Part shown: piece by piece, positions 7,026 to 15,927 of the stretch
Numbering within the stretch: position 1 is the first letter of the stretch
Layout of the letters: every line of letters starts with the position of its first letter
Assembly: GCA_029778615.1 (NCBI GenBank)
Contig: JAKOPZ010000147.1
Span: 1 to 39,970, forward strand
Length of the DNA stretch: 39,970 nt
Source: Chloroflexota bacterium
GTDB taxonomy: Bacteria > Chloroflexota > Anaerolineae > UBA4142 > SHND01
Reading direction: 5' to 3'
Translations under genes and position numbers: made by a program
The notes under the pieces: generated by a model
What the model was told of the DNA's origin: nothing
The model's input: the letters and a program-made list of their open reading frames with translations, nothing else
The model's database searches: none

Positions 7026-8720
7026 CTACATGGACTCGGGCGCGCTCACGCCCATCAAATCCAACGCGCGCGCCAATACATTTTTTGTCGCCCGCGCCAA
7101 CTGCAAACGCGCGCGCGAAATCTCTGCGTCGTTCGCGTCAGACGAAAGCACGCGGCAGTGTTTGTAAAATTGATGGAACGCCGCGCCGAGGTCGTGGGCA
7201 TAGTGCGGGAGATGATGCGGTTCCATTTTCGTCGCCGCGAGTTCGACGACCTCTTCCAGTTTCAACATTTGCCGCACGAGGTCGAGTTCGGCGGGATGCG
7301 TCAAGAGCGCGAGATTTGCCTCCCCTGTCAAAAGGTCGGGCGCAGACTCGGCAGCGTTTCGCAGAATGCTCGCGATGCGCGCGTGCGCGTATTGCACGTA
7401 ATACACCGGATTTTCATTCGATTGCTGTACGGCGCGCTGCAAATCAAAATCCATCGCCACATCGGCAGAGCTTTCGATTAAAAGATAGCGCACCGCGTCC
7501 ACACCTACATCGTCCAACAAATCGTCGAGCGTATCAAATTCGCCCGCGCGTTTGGACATGCGAATTTTTTCGCCGCCGCGCGTGAGTCGCACGAGTTGAT
7601 ACACAATGATGTGAATGCGTTTCGGGTCAACGCCCAATGCTTCCGCGCCCGCGAGCACGCGCGGCACGTCGCCTTGATGGTCGGCGCCCCAAATGTAAAT
7701 CGCGCGGTCGAATCCGCGCACCACCAATTTATTCCACAAGTACGGCAAATCGGAGGCGAGATACGTTGGGCGCTCGTCGGGGTCGCTGATGACCTGAGCG
7801 GAGCGGACGAGCACCGCGTCTTTGTCCAGACCAAATTCGGTGGCTCGGAACCACAGCGCGCCGTCTTGGACGTACGTCACGCCGCGCGCCGCGAGCATTT
7901 TGAGAATTTCGTCCAACAGCCCCGAATCGCGCAAGCTCTGTTCCGAAAACCACGTATCGAATTCGACATGTGCGCGCGCGAGCGATGTTTTGAGTTGTTC
8001 GATGACCATCGCGACGCCGATGCGTTTCAATTCCCGAATCGCCGCGTCTTTTTCCAGCGCGAGATATTTGTCGCCGTCGCGCGCAATGATGGCGCGCGCC
8101 ATCTCGCCAATGTATTCGCCTTTGTAACCATCTTCGGGAAACGCTTCCGCCCGCCCCAACTCTTGCGCATAGCGCGCGTAAATGCTCGCGCCCAAATGGC
8201 GCACTTGCGAGCCCGCGTCATTCACATAGTATTCGCGCGCTACATCGTATCCCGCCGCCTCCAACACGCGCGCCAACGTATCGCCGATTGCCATGTTGCG
8301 CGCGGAACCGATGGTAAGCGGTCCGGTGGGATTCGCGCTCACAAATTCTACTTGGACGCGTTTTCCATCGCCCAGATTGACGTTGCCAAATTGCGCGCCC
8401 GCGTCGAGAATTGCCGCGACTTGATTTGCCAACCAGCGCGGCGCGAGTGTGAAATTCACATAGCCGGGCGCGGCGGTTTCAATTTTTCCAATCGCGTCGT
8501 GCGGCGGCACATGTTTGGCAATCGTTTGCGCGATGTGCATCGGCGGACGCTTGGCAAGTGACGCGAGCTTTAACGGCAGCGATGCAGAGTAATCGCCCAT
8601 TTCCGGTCTGGGCGGATGTGCCAATTCGACCGGCGGAATTTCAAACGCGGGCAAATCGCCATGCGCTTGCGCGTCCAGAATGGCTTGGCGTACGAGTTCG
8701 GTGAGGGTTTGGCGTATCAT
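7026..8720 (-). CDS. argS: Arginyl-tRNA synthetase
   Basis: A 564-residue class I synthetase that charges tRNA-Arg. It has the N-terminal add-1 domain, the catalytic signature VEFVSANPTGPLTIGSARN at residues 125-142, the KMSKS equivalent KIRMSKRAGEF, and the DALR anticodon-binding end (QYAHARIASILRNA). The HIGH motif reads TIGS (136-139), so the second His is replaced by Ser, which is unusual. The ATG at 8718-8720 starts at MIRQTL; a longer frame adds ten unlikely residues. A TATGCAT box seven bases ahead of the ATG may be a -10 for a near-leaderless mRNA. Genes B and A follow closely. Confidence 0.95.
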   Translation of the reverse strand: MIRQTLTELVRQAILDAQAHGDLPAFEIPPVELAHPPRPEMGDYSASLPLKLASLAKRPPMHIAQTIAKHVPPHDAIGKIETAAPGYVNFTLAPRWLANQVAAILDAGAQFGNVNLGDGKRVQVEFVSANPTGPLTIGSARNMAIGDTLARVLEAAGYDVAREYYVNDAGSQVRHLGASIYARYAQELGRAEAFPEDGYKGEYIGEMARAIIARDGDKYLALEKDAAIRELKRIGVAMVIEQLKTSLARAHVEFDTWFSEQSLRDSGLLDEILKMLAARGVTYVQDGALWFRATEFGLDKDAVLVRSAQVISDPDERPTYLASDLPYLWNKLVVRGFDRAIYIWGADHQGDVPRVLAGAEALGVDPKRIHIIVYQLVRLTRGGEKIRMSKRAGEFDTLDDLLDDVGVDAVRYLLIESSADVAMDFDLQRAVQQSNENPVYYVQYAHARIASILRNAAESAPDLLTGEANLALLTHPAELDLVRQMLKLEEVVELAATKMEPHHLPHYAHDLGAAFHQFYKHCRVLSSDANDAEISRARLQLARATKNVLARALDLMGVSAPESM

Positions 8721-8750
8721 GGATGATGCATAGTGGCAAAGCATTGACAC

Positions 8751-8774
8751 TCGCGAATGCGACTCGATTCGCGA
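8751..8774. promoter_or_regulatory. Inverted repeat upstream of argS
   Basis: TCGCGAAT (8751-8758) and ATTCGCGA (8767-8774) are a perfect 8-bp inverted repeat with an 8-base centre, 31 bases ahead of the argS start on the minus strand. It could be an operator or a small hairpin; nothing decides between them. Confidence 0.35.
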
Positions 8775-8797
8775 CCGCGTCGGTCAGTGCTTCGCCT

Positions 8798-10324
8798 TTA
8801 CCGCACGTTTGTAATTTTTGCGCCTTTCTTGTTTTGAAACATGGCGCGTGAATAGACAATAGATTGCGTGACCTGAAAATTTGCATTGAGTGTAAGCGAG
8901 GCAATGCTTTCGGCGGGCATGGAAAAATTCAGCCGCGCGAGCGAACCCCGGTCCATATAAATGCCGCCGTCTTTTTGTTCCTCGTTCGAGTTAAAGACGA
9001 TTTCAAAATCGGACGCGGCGGTCCCGCGATTGACCAAGACGACAACTGTTTTGTTGGTGCGCAAATCGAGCGACGCGTGCGCGGAAACATTTGGCACATG
9101 CGATGCGAGCGGAACAATGCGGTCGCCATAATTGGCAAAGAGACGCAGCGCGTAAAAAGTCGGACGGCGCACCAGCGTCCGGCTCTCGACGAGCCCGAGC
9201 GAATCGTCGCTGTGCGCGTTCCACACATTCACCATTGCAACGCCGCTGTCTGCCATTTCGCCTAACGTTTCTGCAAGCCACATGCTCGCGACAAAGCCCG
9301 CGCCGCTCCCTTCGCCGCCCATGCTCCAATCGTGCGACAAATTCATTTCCGTAAACGCGAGTGGAATGTCGCGTCCCGTTACATTTCGAATGTGTGCGCG
9401 CAGCGCGTTCACGCGGTCGGCAGTGTGCAGTGCGTCGCGCATTACAATGTCCGTGCGCCAAACCGTCCCGCCGTACGGATACCGATGCAGTGACACCACG
9501 TCCACAATGTCGCCGTTGGCTTGCAAAAATGGCGTGAGCCAATCTTGCGCGGGATTGTTCCAATCGTACTCGGTCGCGAGTTCGGGACCGAAAAGCATGA
9601 TGCGCGGGTCAACTGCTTTCATCGCATCGTGAAACGCGCGAAATCCTTGAATATAAGCGTCGCGCGAACCGGCGCGTAAATTTTTGTCCGGCTCGTTGCC
9701 GATAGACCAAAAGTGCACGTCATACTTTTTGACCACATTCACATACTGCACAATCGCGGCGGCGGACTCGGGGGTGCGATTCCAAAACGGCACCTGAATG
9801 AGTGGCTCGACATTGGCTTTGCGACAGTCTTCGATAAAACGGTCCAAATCCTTAAGGTTGATTTGTGTCTCTTGATAATTCTCTCCGCCCCAACGCATGA
9901 CGGTGAAATTCAATGGCGCGAGCGCTCGACGAATCGGACGGTTGAATATACCTTTCCAATAGTTGATGCTAAACAACGCGGGGCTAATCGTTCCCGGCGC
10001 GGGCACTGCCAAATTCAAAATGGCTTGGCGCGGCAAATTGCGCGAGTTGCCCAACACTGCGTCCATCTTGAAAATATCGCGCGTGGGACGTTTTGTGGGC
10101 GTGGCGGTGGCGGTGGGTGTGCCGGTCCGCGTCGTCGACGCGGTGCGAGTCGGCGTGGCTGTGTTTGTCTGCGTGCGCGTTGCGGTTGGCGCGTTTGTCG
10201 CCGGATTGAATGGGGCAAAAGCAGCCGTATGCGCTTGCGTTTGAAGCGTGGCAGTGGGGTCAGTTTGATTTTGTAAAGAGCAGGCACTCAATAAAAAAAT
10301 GGCTGACAGGAAAATAAGTTTCAT
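8798..10324 (-). CDS. Lipoprotein with clan-A (TIM-barrel) glycoside hydrolase-like domain
   Basis: A 508-residue protein. Residues 1-15 are a lipoprotein signal (LLSAC, Cys15), followed by a Thr/Pro/Arg-rich linker to about residue 85, then a barrel domain. WSIGNEPD places the acid/base Glu at E211, and LAFTEMNLS places the nucleophile Glu at E326, the strand-4 and strand-7 positions of clan GH-A. The C-terminal 100 residues form a beta-rich domain as in GH39, GH44, GH51 and GH79 enzymes. The family and substrate cannot be fixed from sequence alone. It would sit on the outer face of the cytoplasmic membrane. It follows the 10337-11098 gene by 12 bases. Confidence 0.75.
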   Translation of the reverse strand: MKLIFLSAIFLLSACSLQNQTDPTATLQTQAHTAAFAPFNPATNAPTATRTQTNTATPTRTASTTRTGTPTATATPTKRPTRDIFKMDAVLGNSRNLPRQAILNLAVPAPGTISPALFSINYWKGIFNRPIRRALAPLNFTVMRWGGENYQETQINLKDLDRFIEDCRKANVEPLIQVPFWNRTPESAAAIVQYVNVVKKYDVHFWSIGNEPDKNLRAGSRDAYIQGFRAFHDAMKAVDPRIMLFGPELATEYDWNNPAQDWLTPFLQANGDIVDVVSLHRYPYGGTVWRTDIVMRDALHTADRVNALRAHIRNVTGRDIPLAFTEMNLSHDWSMGGEGSGAGFVASMWLAETLGEMADSGVAMVNVWNAHSDDSLGLVESRTLVRRPTFYALRLFANYGDRIVPLASHVPNVSAHASLDLRTNKTVVVLVNRGTAASDFEIVFNSNEEQKDGGIYMDRGSLARLNFSMPAESIASLTLNANFQVTQSIVYSRAMFQNKKGAKITNVR

Positions 10325-10336
10325 ACGTTCGACCGT

Positions 10337-11098
10337 TCACTGCGGAGGGGTGCCGGACGTGAATTGCGTTTTGGCATGTTTCAAAAAATCATTGCGCGGT
10401 GACCAGACGGCGAATTGATGCAGACCGTACAATTGCGCGAGGCGGTACAACAATTCATCCGGCGCGCTGCTCGTCTGCAAACGCGCATCCGTCACTGCCA
10501 AGTGCATGGCAAGATTCCATTCGTGCACTCCTGAAACGTATTTTGCCAGTGTATTGTTCAATACGTTCAAGTCCACCAGACGGGCACAGCGCACGCGCAA
10601 AATTTCCTCGTGCACAGCGCGGAGGGTCAACACCCCTTCGCCGCCCAATTCTGCCAGCACCTGACGAATGGTCTTTTTCTCCGGTGAACCTTGTGCCAGT
10701 TTGGCAACAAAGTTTTCGGCGTCGAGTTTCGCGCCGGCAGGAATGCACCATTCCACAAACACGCCGCGCGCGTCGATGCCCACGGCAAGCCACGCGAGAG
10801 TGTCGTAGGTGACGACGCCGCCAAAATTTTTTTGCATCAAGCGCGCCACATATTCGGACTTGGTATAACGCAGGCGCAGCGCCGCGACCGACGGATGTTC
10901 CGCCGTCACTTGGGCGAGCGTGAGCGACCATTCGGGACGAAAATAAATATCCCAGCGCCGCGCGCGCATTTCGGCATAGATACGTTCGTGGAGCCACACC
11001 AACTGGTTGCGCGTGTGTTTGCGCGCAATGTCGTAGGCGGGGTCATTGGCGTGTTCCTCTTGCAGCGCTTTCAAGTCCGAGAGGGAAAACAAATTCAT
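10337..11098 (-). CDS. Unknown protein translationally coupled to polA
   Basis: A 253-residue soluble protein, not recognised. It starts MNLFSLSDLKALQEEHANDPAYD and has an even mix of helix- and strand-like segments, no Cys pairs, no signal peptide and no nucleotide-binding motif that I can see. WDIYFRPEWSLTLAQV and a central LAWLAVGIDARGVFVEWCIP look like a folded alpha/beta core. The ATG (11096-11098) overlaps the polA stop in the arrangement ATGA, so its translation is coupled to DNA polymerase I. It may be a partner in DNA metabolism, but that rests only on position. Confidence 0.75.
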   Translation of the reverse strand: MNLFSLSDLKALQEEHANDPAYDIARKHTRNQLVWLHERIYAEMRARRWDIYFRPEWSLTLAQVTAEHPSVAALRLRYTKSEYVARLMQKNFGGVVTYDTLAWLAVGIDARGVFVEWCIPAGAKLDAENFVAKLAQGSPEKKTIRQVLAELGGEGVLTLRAVHEEILRVRCARLVDLNVLNNTLAKYVSGVHEWNLAMHLAVTDARLQTSSAPDELLYRLAQLYGLHQFAVWSPRNDFLKHAKTQFTSGTPPQ

Positions 11099-13944
11099 GG
11101 TTCGACGACCTGCATGTCTTGCCAATTCTTTCCAATTTTCACTTCGACATCCAGCGGCGCATCGAGTTTGTAGGCGTCGCACATAATTTGTTTGACGACG
11201 CGCGCAATTTCATCCACTTCGCTCTTGACACATTCAAACAGCAACTCATCATGCACTTGGAGAATCATTTTGCTTTTGAATTTTTTTGCTTGAAACGCGT
11301 CGTGCAAACGCACCATTGCAATTTTGATAATGTCCGCCGCGCTCGCTTGAATCGGCATGTTGATGGCTTCGCGTTCGGCTTGATTTTTCTGCGCGATAGG
11401 CAAGCGGCGTCCCGAACCCAATTCGGGAAAATAGCGGCGGCGCCCCAACAGCGATTCGACGTAACCTTTTTCGCGCGCCATCGCTTTGGTGCGTTCCAGA
11501 TATTCGGTGATGCGCGGATATTTTGCGTAATAGTCGTTGATGAGCTTGCGCGATTCTTCGCGCGAAAGTTCGGTGCGCCCCGCGACGCCCCAATCGGAAA
11601 TGCCGTACACGACGCCAAAGTTGATGGTCTTGCCGAGTCGCCGCATGTCTTTGGTTACTTGTTCGAGCGGCACGTTGAACAACAACGCGGCGGTGCTCGC
11701 GTGAATGTCTTCGCCTTTGGCGAACGCTTCCAAAAACGCAGGGTCTTGCGAAACGTGCGCGAGAATCCGCAACTCGACTTGAGAATAATCGGCAGACAAC
11801 AGCACACTGCCTTTTGGCGCAATGAACGCGCCGCGCACGCGTCTGCCCAGTTCGGTTCGCACCGGTATATTTTGCAAATTCGGATTGGACGACGACAAAC
11901 GTCCCGTCACTGCGCCCGCCTGATTGAAACTCGTATGCACGCGTCCGTCCACCGGATTCACCAATTCCGGCAGCGCGTCCACATACGTGCCTTTGAGTTT
12001 GGACAATTCGCGGTGTTCGAGAATCAACGGAATAACGGGATGCTGTTCGCGCAAATTTTCCAACGCGCCCGCCGCCGTCGAAATTTTTCCGGTCGCGGTG
12101 CGTTCCATCCCCTGCGACGACAAACCCAATTTTTCAAATAATGCTTCGCTCAATTGCACGGGCGAATTGAGATTGAATTTCGCGCCGACCATTTCATACA
12201 CTTGCGTTTCGATTTCACTCAAGCGCGCGTTGATTTCAATTGACAATTCGTGGAGCAAGTCCAAATCCAACAACACGCCCGCGCGTTCCAAATCTACAAT
12301 CACGCGCACGAGCGGCATTTCAATTTCGTAAAATAATTTGTCCAGTCCGCGTTCCACCAACAGCGGTTTATATTTTTCGTACAAGCGATACGTGTAATCG
12401 GCATCGGCGGACGCGTACTGCGTCAATTTATCAATAGACACCTGCTCCATCGTAATTTGATTTTTGCCTTTGCCAATCAACGCCTCGATTTCGGTCATTT
12501 GCGCGCCGAAATGGGTGAATGCCAAATTTTTCAAACCAATCGCGTTCGCGTTCTGTTCGAGCAGATGCGCCGCAATCATCGTGTCGAATGCAAAACCGCT
12601 AATTTCAAAACCCGCGCGTTGGAGTACGCCCCAATCGTAACTCGCGTTGTGCGCGATTTTTTGAATTTTCGCGTCCGCGAACAACGCGCCCATTTTAGCG
12701 CGCACGACATCGAGCGAGAGTTTTGCAAAGGGGTGTGATTCATCGCTCGCGACTGGAATCGTCGGCGCCGCCACATCAAACAACGATGCTTGTTTTTGTT
12801 CTTTGACCGCTTTGGTTTTTTTCACCGGTTCGGCAATACGCGGCGCGTCGTGCGTGACGGGAATGTAATATGCTTCGCCGTTGCCAACCCCAATCGCAAT
12901 GCCGACGAGATTCGCGCGCTGCGGGTCAATGCTTGTCGTTTCCACATCTACGACGAACGCTTTATTTTTTTTGATACGTTTCACCAATGCGTCGAGGTCG
13001 GTTTCAGAAATGACGGCGCTGTACTTGGTCTCGATTTCTGCGGCGGTTGGTTCGCGCGGCTGCGTTTGTGTTTCTGCTTCACCTGTTGAACCGGGAATGC
13101 GCGCGAGCAGGGATTGAAAGCCGAGTTCGCGCATCAATTGAATCAACGTGTCGCGATTGTATTCGCCAAATTTTGCGGCGTCGAGGTCGAGCGTCACCGG
13201 CGCGTCGCGGTCAATCGTCACCAATGCTTTGTTCAAGCGCACTTGGTCGCGCGCGGTTTCAATTTTTTCGCGCATTTTGCCTTCGATGGAATCAATGTTT
13301 TTGTAAATGCCTTCGATGCTCGAAAAATCTTGAATCAATTTCGTCGCGGTCTTGTCGCCGACGCCCGCAATGCCGGGGATGTTGTCGGACGAATCGCCGC
13401 GCAATGCTTTGAAATCAATCAATTGCTGTGGCGCAAAACCGAAACGTTCTTGCACGGCAGCGGTGTCGTACATTTTGATTTCGCCCGTGTAGCCGATAAA
13501 CATCAACACGTTTGTTTTGTCGTCCACCAGTTGCAGCGTGTCGCGGTCGCCCGTCAAAATAATTGTGTCAAGATTTTTTTCTTTCGCCTGTTTCGACAAG
13601 GTGCCAATCAAATCGTCCGCTTCAAAACCTTGCAGCGCGAAAACGGGAATGTTGAGCGCGCGACAAAATTCTTGACAGCGCGCGAATTGCGAGCGCAAAT
13701 CGTCGGGCGTGGTTGGGCGATTCGCTTTGTATTCCGCAAATTGTTCGGAACGAAAACTTTTGCCCGCATCAAACGTAGCGACAACGTGCGTCGGTTCTTG
13801 GTCTTTGATGACTTTGAGGAGCGTTGACGCAAAACCGTACACCGCTTTCGTTGGCTCGCCCGTAATCGGCGAAGTCAACTCGCGTTCAATCGCATGATAG
13901 CTGCGATGAATGAGCGCGTGCGCGTCGATGAGCAATAGTTTCAT
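11095..13944 (-). CDS. polA: DNA polymerase I
   Basis: A 949-residue family A polymerase with three domains. Residues 1-290 are the 5'-3' exonuclease (MKLLLIDAHALIHRSYHA, DGDS-type metal sites around FEADDLIGTL and GDRDTLQLV). Residues about 310-540 are the 3'-5' exonuclease, and its catalytic motifs are kept: FVVDVETT, HNASYDWGVL and YASADADYTY, so proofreading may be active. The C-terminal polymerase has DYSQVELRILAHVSQD, KTINFGVVYGIS and QVHDELLFE. It excises primers and repairs DNA. The sequence just upstream of the start is a 7-bp periodic array with no ribosome-binding site. The stop overlaps the next gene's ATG. Confidence 0.97.
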   Translation of the reverse strand: MKLLLIDAHALIHRSYHAIERELTSPITGEPTKAVYGFASTLLKVIKDQEPTHVVATFDAGKSFRSEQFAEYKANRPTTPDDLRSQFARCQEFCRALNIPVFALQGFEADDLIGTLSKQAKEKNLDTIILTGDRDTLQLVDDKTNVLMFIGYTGEIKMYDTAAVQERFGFAPQQLIDFKALRGDSSDNIPGIAGVGDKTATKLIQDFSSIEGIYKNIDSIEGKMREKIETARDQVRLNKALVTIDRDAPVTLDLDAAKFGEYNRDTLIQLMRELGFQSLLARIPGSTGEAETQTQPREPTAAEIETKYSAVISETDLDALVKRIKKNKAFVVDVETTSIDPQRANLVGIAIGVGNGEAYYIPVTHDAPRIAEPVKKTKAVKEQKQASLFDVAAPTIPVASDESHPFAKLSLDVVRAKMGALFADAKIQKIAHNASYDWGVLQRAGFEISGFAFDTMIAAHLLEQNANAIGLKNLAFTHFGAQMTEIEALIGKGKNQITMEQVSIDKLTQYASADADYTYRLYEKYKPLLVERGLDKLFYEIEMPLVRVIVDLERAGVLLDLDLLHELSIEINARLSEIETQVYEMVGAKFNLNSPVQLSEALFEKLGLSSQGMERTATGKISTAAGALENLREQHPVIPLILEHRELSKLKGTYVDALPELVNPVDGRVHTSFNQAGAVTGRLSSSNPNLQNIPVRTELGRRVRGAFIAPKGSVLLSADYSQVELRILAHVSQDPAFLEAFAKGEDIHASTAALLFNVPLEQVTKDMRRLGKTINFGVVYGISDWGVAGRTELSREESRKLINDYYAKYPRITEYLERTKAMAREKGYVESLLGRRRYFPELGSGRRLPIAQKNQAEREAINMPIQASAADIIKIAMVRLHDAFQAKKFKSKMILQVHDELLFECVKSEVDEIARVVKQIMCDAYKLDAPLDVEVKIGKNWQDMQVVEP

Positions 13945-13948
13945 AGGT

Positions 13949-13990
13949 GGAGACTAGAGACTGGAGATTGGAGATTAGCAATTAGGGATT
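13949..13990. repeat. Heptad array H1, upstream of polA
   Basis: Six consecutive 7-base units close to GGAGATT (GGAGACT, AGAGACT, GGAGATT, GGAGATT, AGCAATT, AGGGATT), with the period persisting weakly to about 14032. It begins four bases from the polA start codon. Confidence 0.75.
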
Positions 13991-14152
13991 GAGTGCGGTG
14001 GTCGGGAATCAGTTGTCAGGGCACAGTCACCAATAATCCATGTCCGGTGATACGTGCCACGCGAGCGGCGATTTCCGATTCGCAAATTGCAAAAAAAATT
14101 TGCAAGCCGTTCCATCTTGTTCGGAGCGAACGACCTGCAAACTCAAATTGGC

Positions 14153-14215
14153 GTTTCTCGTTTCTCTGTTCTCGATTCACGATACGCGATATGCCATCTG
14201 CGATTCGCTATCTGC
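14153..14215. repeat. Heptad array H2, 3' of the 14225-14611 gene
   Basis: Nine consecutive 7-base units of the form GATWYGC or GTTTCTC (GTTTCTC twice, TGTTCTC, GATTCAC, GATACGC, GATATGC, CATCTGC, GATTCGC, TATCTGC). It ends ten bases before the stop of the minus-strand gene. The remaining sequence between H1 and H2 shows nothing I can name. Confidence 0.75.
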
Positions 14216-14224
14216 CCTTCGGCA

Positions 14225-14611
14225 TCAAGAAAGCCGTTCGAGGTCTGTGACTCCGCTTTTTTGTAATTCACTAAAACGTTCTTCGGGATTTTTGGCGCGC
14301 CATTCGACGACGACATCGCCTTGCGCGTTGCGATACCCGGCGGTCGCGCGATGTCCCAAGACGCGTTCAAATGCTTCGAGAATGTCTTTGTTGGGTTCTT
14401 GCATCGTGAGCGTGAAATAATCATTCGGCGCCCATTCCACCGCAAGCGGAATTGTACCTTCCCACAAACCGGCACATTTCACAGGGACTTCGGCTTGCGT
14501 ACAAGTGAAATACGTGTTGCCAAAACCGCGTGCCCAAAAGGCAAGCCGTATAGCGTTTTCGATGCCGTGCCGCGAAGCGGGTAATTTTTTCGAGAACCAA
14601 TAGGGTGTCAT
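14225..14611 (-). CDS. Small unknown protein
   Basis: A 128-residue soluble protein, not recognised. It begins MTPYWFSKKLPASRHGIENAIRLAFWARGFG and has a central AECTQAEVPVKCAG-like stretch with two Cys, a WAPNDYFTLTMQEPN segment, and a charged C-terminus. No motif assigns a role. It stands alone on the minus strand between heptad arrays H2 (3' side) and H3 (5' side). No good ribosome-binding site precedes the ATG at 14609-14611. Codon use is like its neighbours, which supports a real gene. Confidence 0.6.
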   Translation of the reverse strand: MTPYWFSKKLPASRHGIENAIRLAFWARGFGNTYFTCTQAEVPVKCAGLWEGTIPLAVEWAPNDYFTLTMQEPNKDILEAFERVLGHRATAGYRNAQGDVVVEWRAKNPEERFSELQKSGVTDLERLS

Positions 14612-14626
14612 GGAAAACTCCGAGTT

Positions 14627-14654
14627 GGAGATTAGAGATTAGAGACTAGAGATT
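14627..14654. repeat. Heptad array H3, upstream of the 14225-14611 gene
   Basis: Four 7-base units: GGAGATT, AGAGATT, AGAGACT, AGAGATT. Same unit family as H1 near polA. Confidence 0.7.
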
Positions 14655-14694
14655 ATTGTAGCATAGCCGTCGCGTCGCGCAAAATACCAAACGC

Positions 14695-14734
14695 CCAAAA
14701 CAAAAATTCGACGCCATTCCTGCCGTCGAATTTT
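14695..14734 (-). terminator. Terminator of the dihydrouridine synthase gene
   Basis: On the minus strand AAAATTCGACG (14734-14724) pairs with CGTCGAATTTT (14713-14703), an 11-bp stem with a 10-base loop, followed by TGTTTTGG. Confidence 0.85.
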
Positions 14735-15813
14735 CAAAGTGCCATCGAACGTTCACGCGCTTGGTCGGTTTCGCCCCTATCGTGTTCGCCCTGTTCATGC
14801 GCATCCACGCGTTCTTGAAATTGTCCGAGCAAGTCATCAAACTCTTGAACCGATTCCGCCGTCAACAACGGCACGCGCAAATGCGCGGCGCCGTACAAAC
14901 CGTTAATGTACTTGACCGCGTGTTTGCGAAACATGATGAGTCCGCCGCGCGGTCCGTAAAAATCCAAATTCAATGCGAGATGGCGCCGCAGCAATACGAT
15001 GCGTTCATCTACGGAAACGTCATCGCGGTCACGTCCCGAAAAAATCCAAGGGTTGCCAATCGCGCCGCGTCCAATCATCACGCCGTCAACGCCCGTATGA
15101 TTTTTCATGCGCGCAATGTCGGCAACCGTTTTCACATCGCCGTTGCCGAGTACGGGAATTTTTACCGTCTGTTTGATTTCCGCAATCGCGTCCCAATCCG
15201 CGTTCCCATGATACGCTTGCGCGCGCGTGCGCGCGTGAACGGCGATTAAACTCGCGCCATTGTCCTCGAGAATTTTTGCGATGGTCAAGTAATTGCGCGA
15301 GGCGTCATCCCACCCCAAACGAATTTTTCCCGTAACGGGAATCGGCAATTCTTTTGACGCGCGCGAAAAATAGCGTTCAATGCGTTCGGGAAAACGCAAC
15401 ATGCCTGAACCCGCGCCGCGTTCGGAAATATCTTTGACATAGCAGCCCATGTTGAGGTCAATGATGTCGGGTTCGAGTTCGAGTACGCGTTTTGCTGCGT
15501 CCACCAAACGGTCAGGGTCTTGATGATAAATTTGAAACGTCATCGGATTTTCCGACGCGTCAAATTTCAATCGCTGCGCGACGCTTTCGGGCAATTTTTT
15601 CTGCAAGATGCCGTCCGCGTTGGTAAATTCCGTGTACGACATTGCGGAACCGAGTTCGCGACAAATCAAGCGAAACGGCAAATCGGAAAACCCATCCATC
15701 GGCGCAAGAATCGCGTCGCCATAAATGGGAATCTCGCGCACGAAAAAACTCGGTTTCGGCGCGCGGTGCGAACGTACAAGCGCCACAATGGCGTTCGGAC
15801 TAGAAACAGACAT
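14734..15813 (-). CDS. dus: tRNA-dihydrouridine synthase
   Basis: A 359-residue FMN enzyme that reduces uridines in tRNA D-loops. The TIM barrel opens with AILAPMDGFSDLPFR. The catalytic Cys is in IDLNMGCYVKDISERGAGSGML (usual motif NMGCP, here with Tyr for Pro). TGKIRLGWD, IAVHARTRAQAYHG (the HGRT-like block) and VLGNGDVKT with GVMIGRGAIGNPWIF follow. I choose the ATG at 15811-15813: TATAAT lies on the minus strand at 15826-15821, so transcription should begin about one base before this codon, and the alternative ATG three codons earlier (15820-15822) falls inside that -10 box. A terminator overlaps the stop. Confidence 0.93.
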   Translation of the reverse strand: MSVSSPNAIVALVRSHRAPKPSFFVREIPIYGDAILAPMDGFSDLPFRLICRELGSAMSYTEFTNADGILQKKLPESVAQRLKFDASENPMTFQIYHQDPDRLVDAAKRVLELEPDIIDLNMGCYVKDISERGAGSGMLRFPERIERYFSRASKELPIPVTGKIRLGWDDASRNYLTIAKILEDNGASLIAVHARTRAQAYHGNADWDAIAEIKQTVKIPVLGNGDVKTVADIARMKNHTGVDGVMIGRGAIGNPWIFSGRDRDDVSVDERIVLLRRHLALNLDFYGPRGGLIMFRKHAVKYINGLYGAAHLRVPLLTAESVQEFDDLLGQFQERVDAHEQGEHDRGETDQARERSMAL

Positions 15814-15820
15814 GGCATTC

Positions 15821-15826
15821 ATTATA
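15821..15826 (-). promoter_or_regulatory. -10 element for a leaderless dus mRNA
   Basis: TATAAT on the minus strand with only seven bases between it and the ATG at 15813. No good -35 is seen. Confidence 0.5.
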
Positions 15827-15877
15827 CGCGACGCGTATCAAAACGGGAAACGCAAATCAATTGCTCGCGCGCGTACG

Positions 15878-15919
15878 CAAAAAAATACTGCGCCTTGAAT
15901 TTCGTTCAAAAGCGCAGTA
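15878..15919 (-). terminator. Terminator of the sigma/anti-sigma operon
   Basis: On the minus strand TACTGCGC (complement of 15912-15919) pairs with GCGCAGTA (complement of 15886-15893), with an inner TTGAA/TTCAA pair, followed by T7. Confidence 0.85.
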
Positions 15920-15927
15920 AAAAAAAT

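Noticed and set aside
7596-8561. 321-residue plus-strand open frame inside argS
   Set aside because: Antisense shadow with no recognisable feature.
11119-12141. 340-residue plus-strand open frame inside polA
   Set aside because: Phe/Arg/His-rich composition typical of an antisense shadow; polA motifs on the other strand are intact.
13949-14215. Heptad arrays as a possible CRISPR array
   Set aside because: Units are 7 bases and contiguous, with no unique spacers and no cas genes.
14747-14754. GAACGTTC near the end of dus as another LacI operator
   Set aside because: Single 8-mer inside coding sequence with no promoter; expected by chance.
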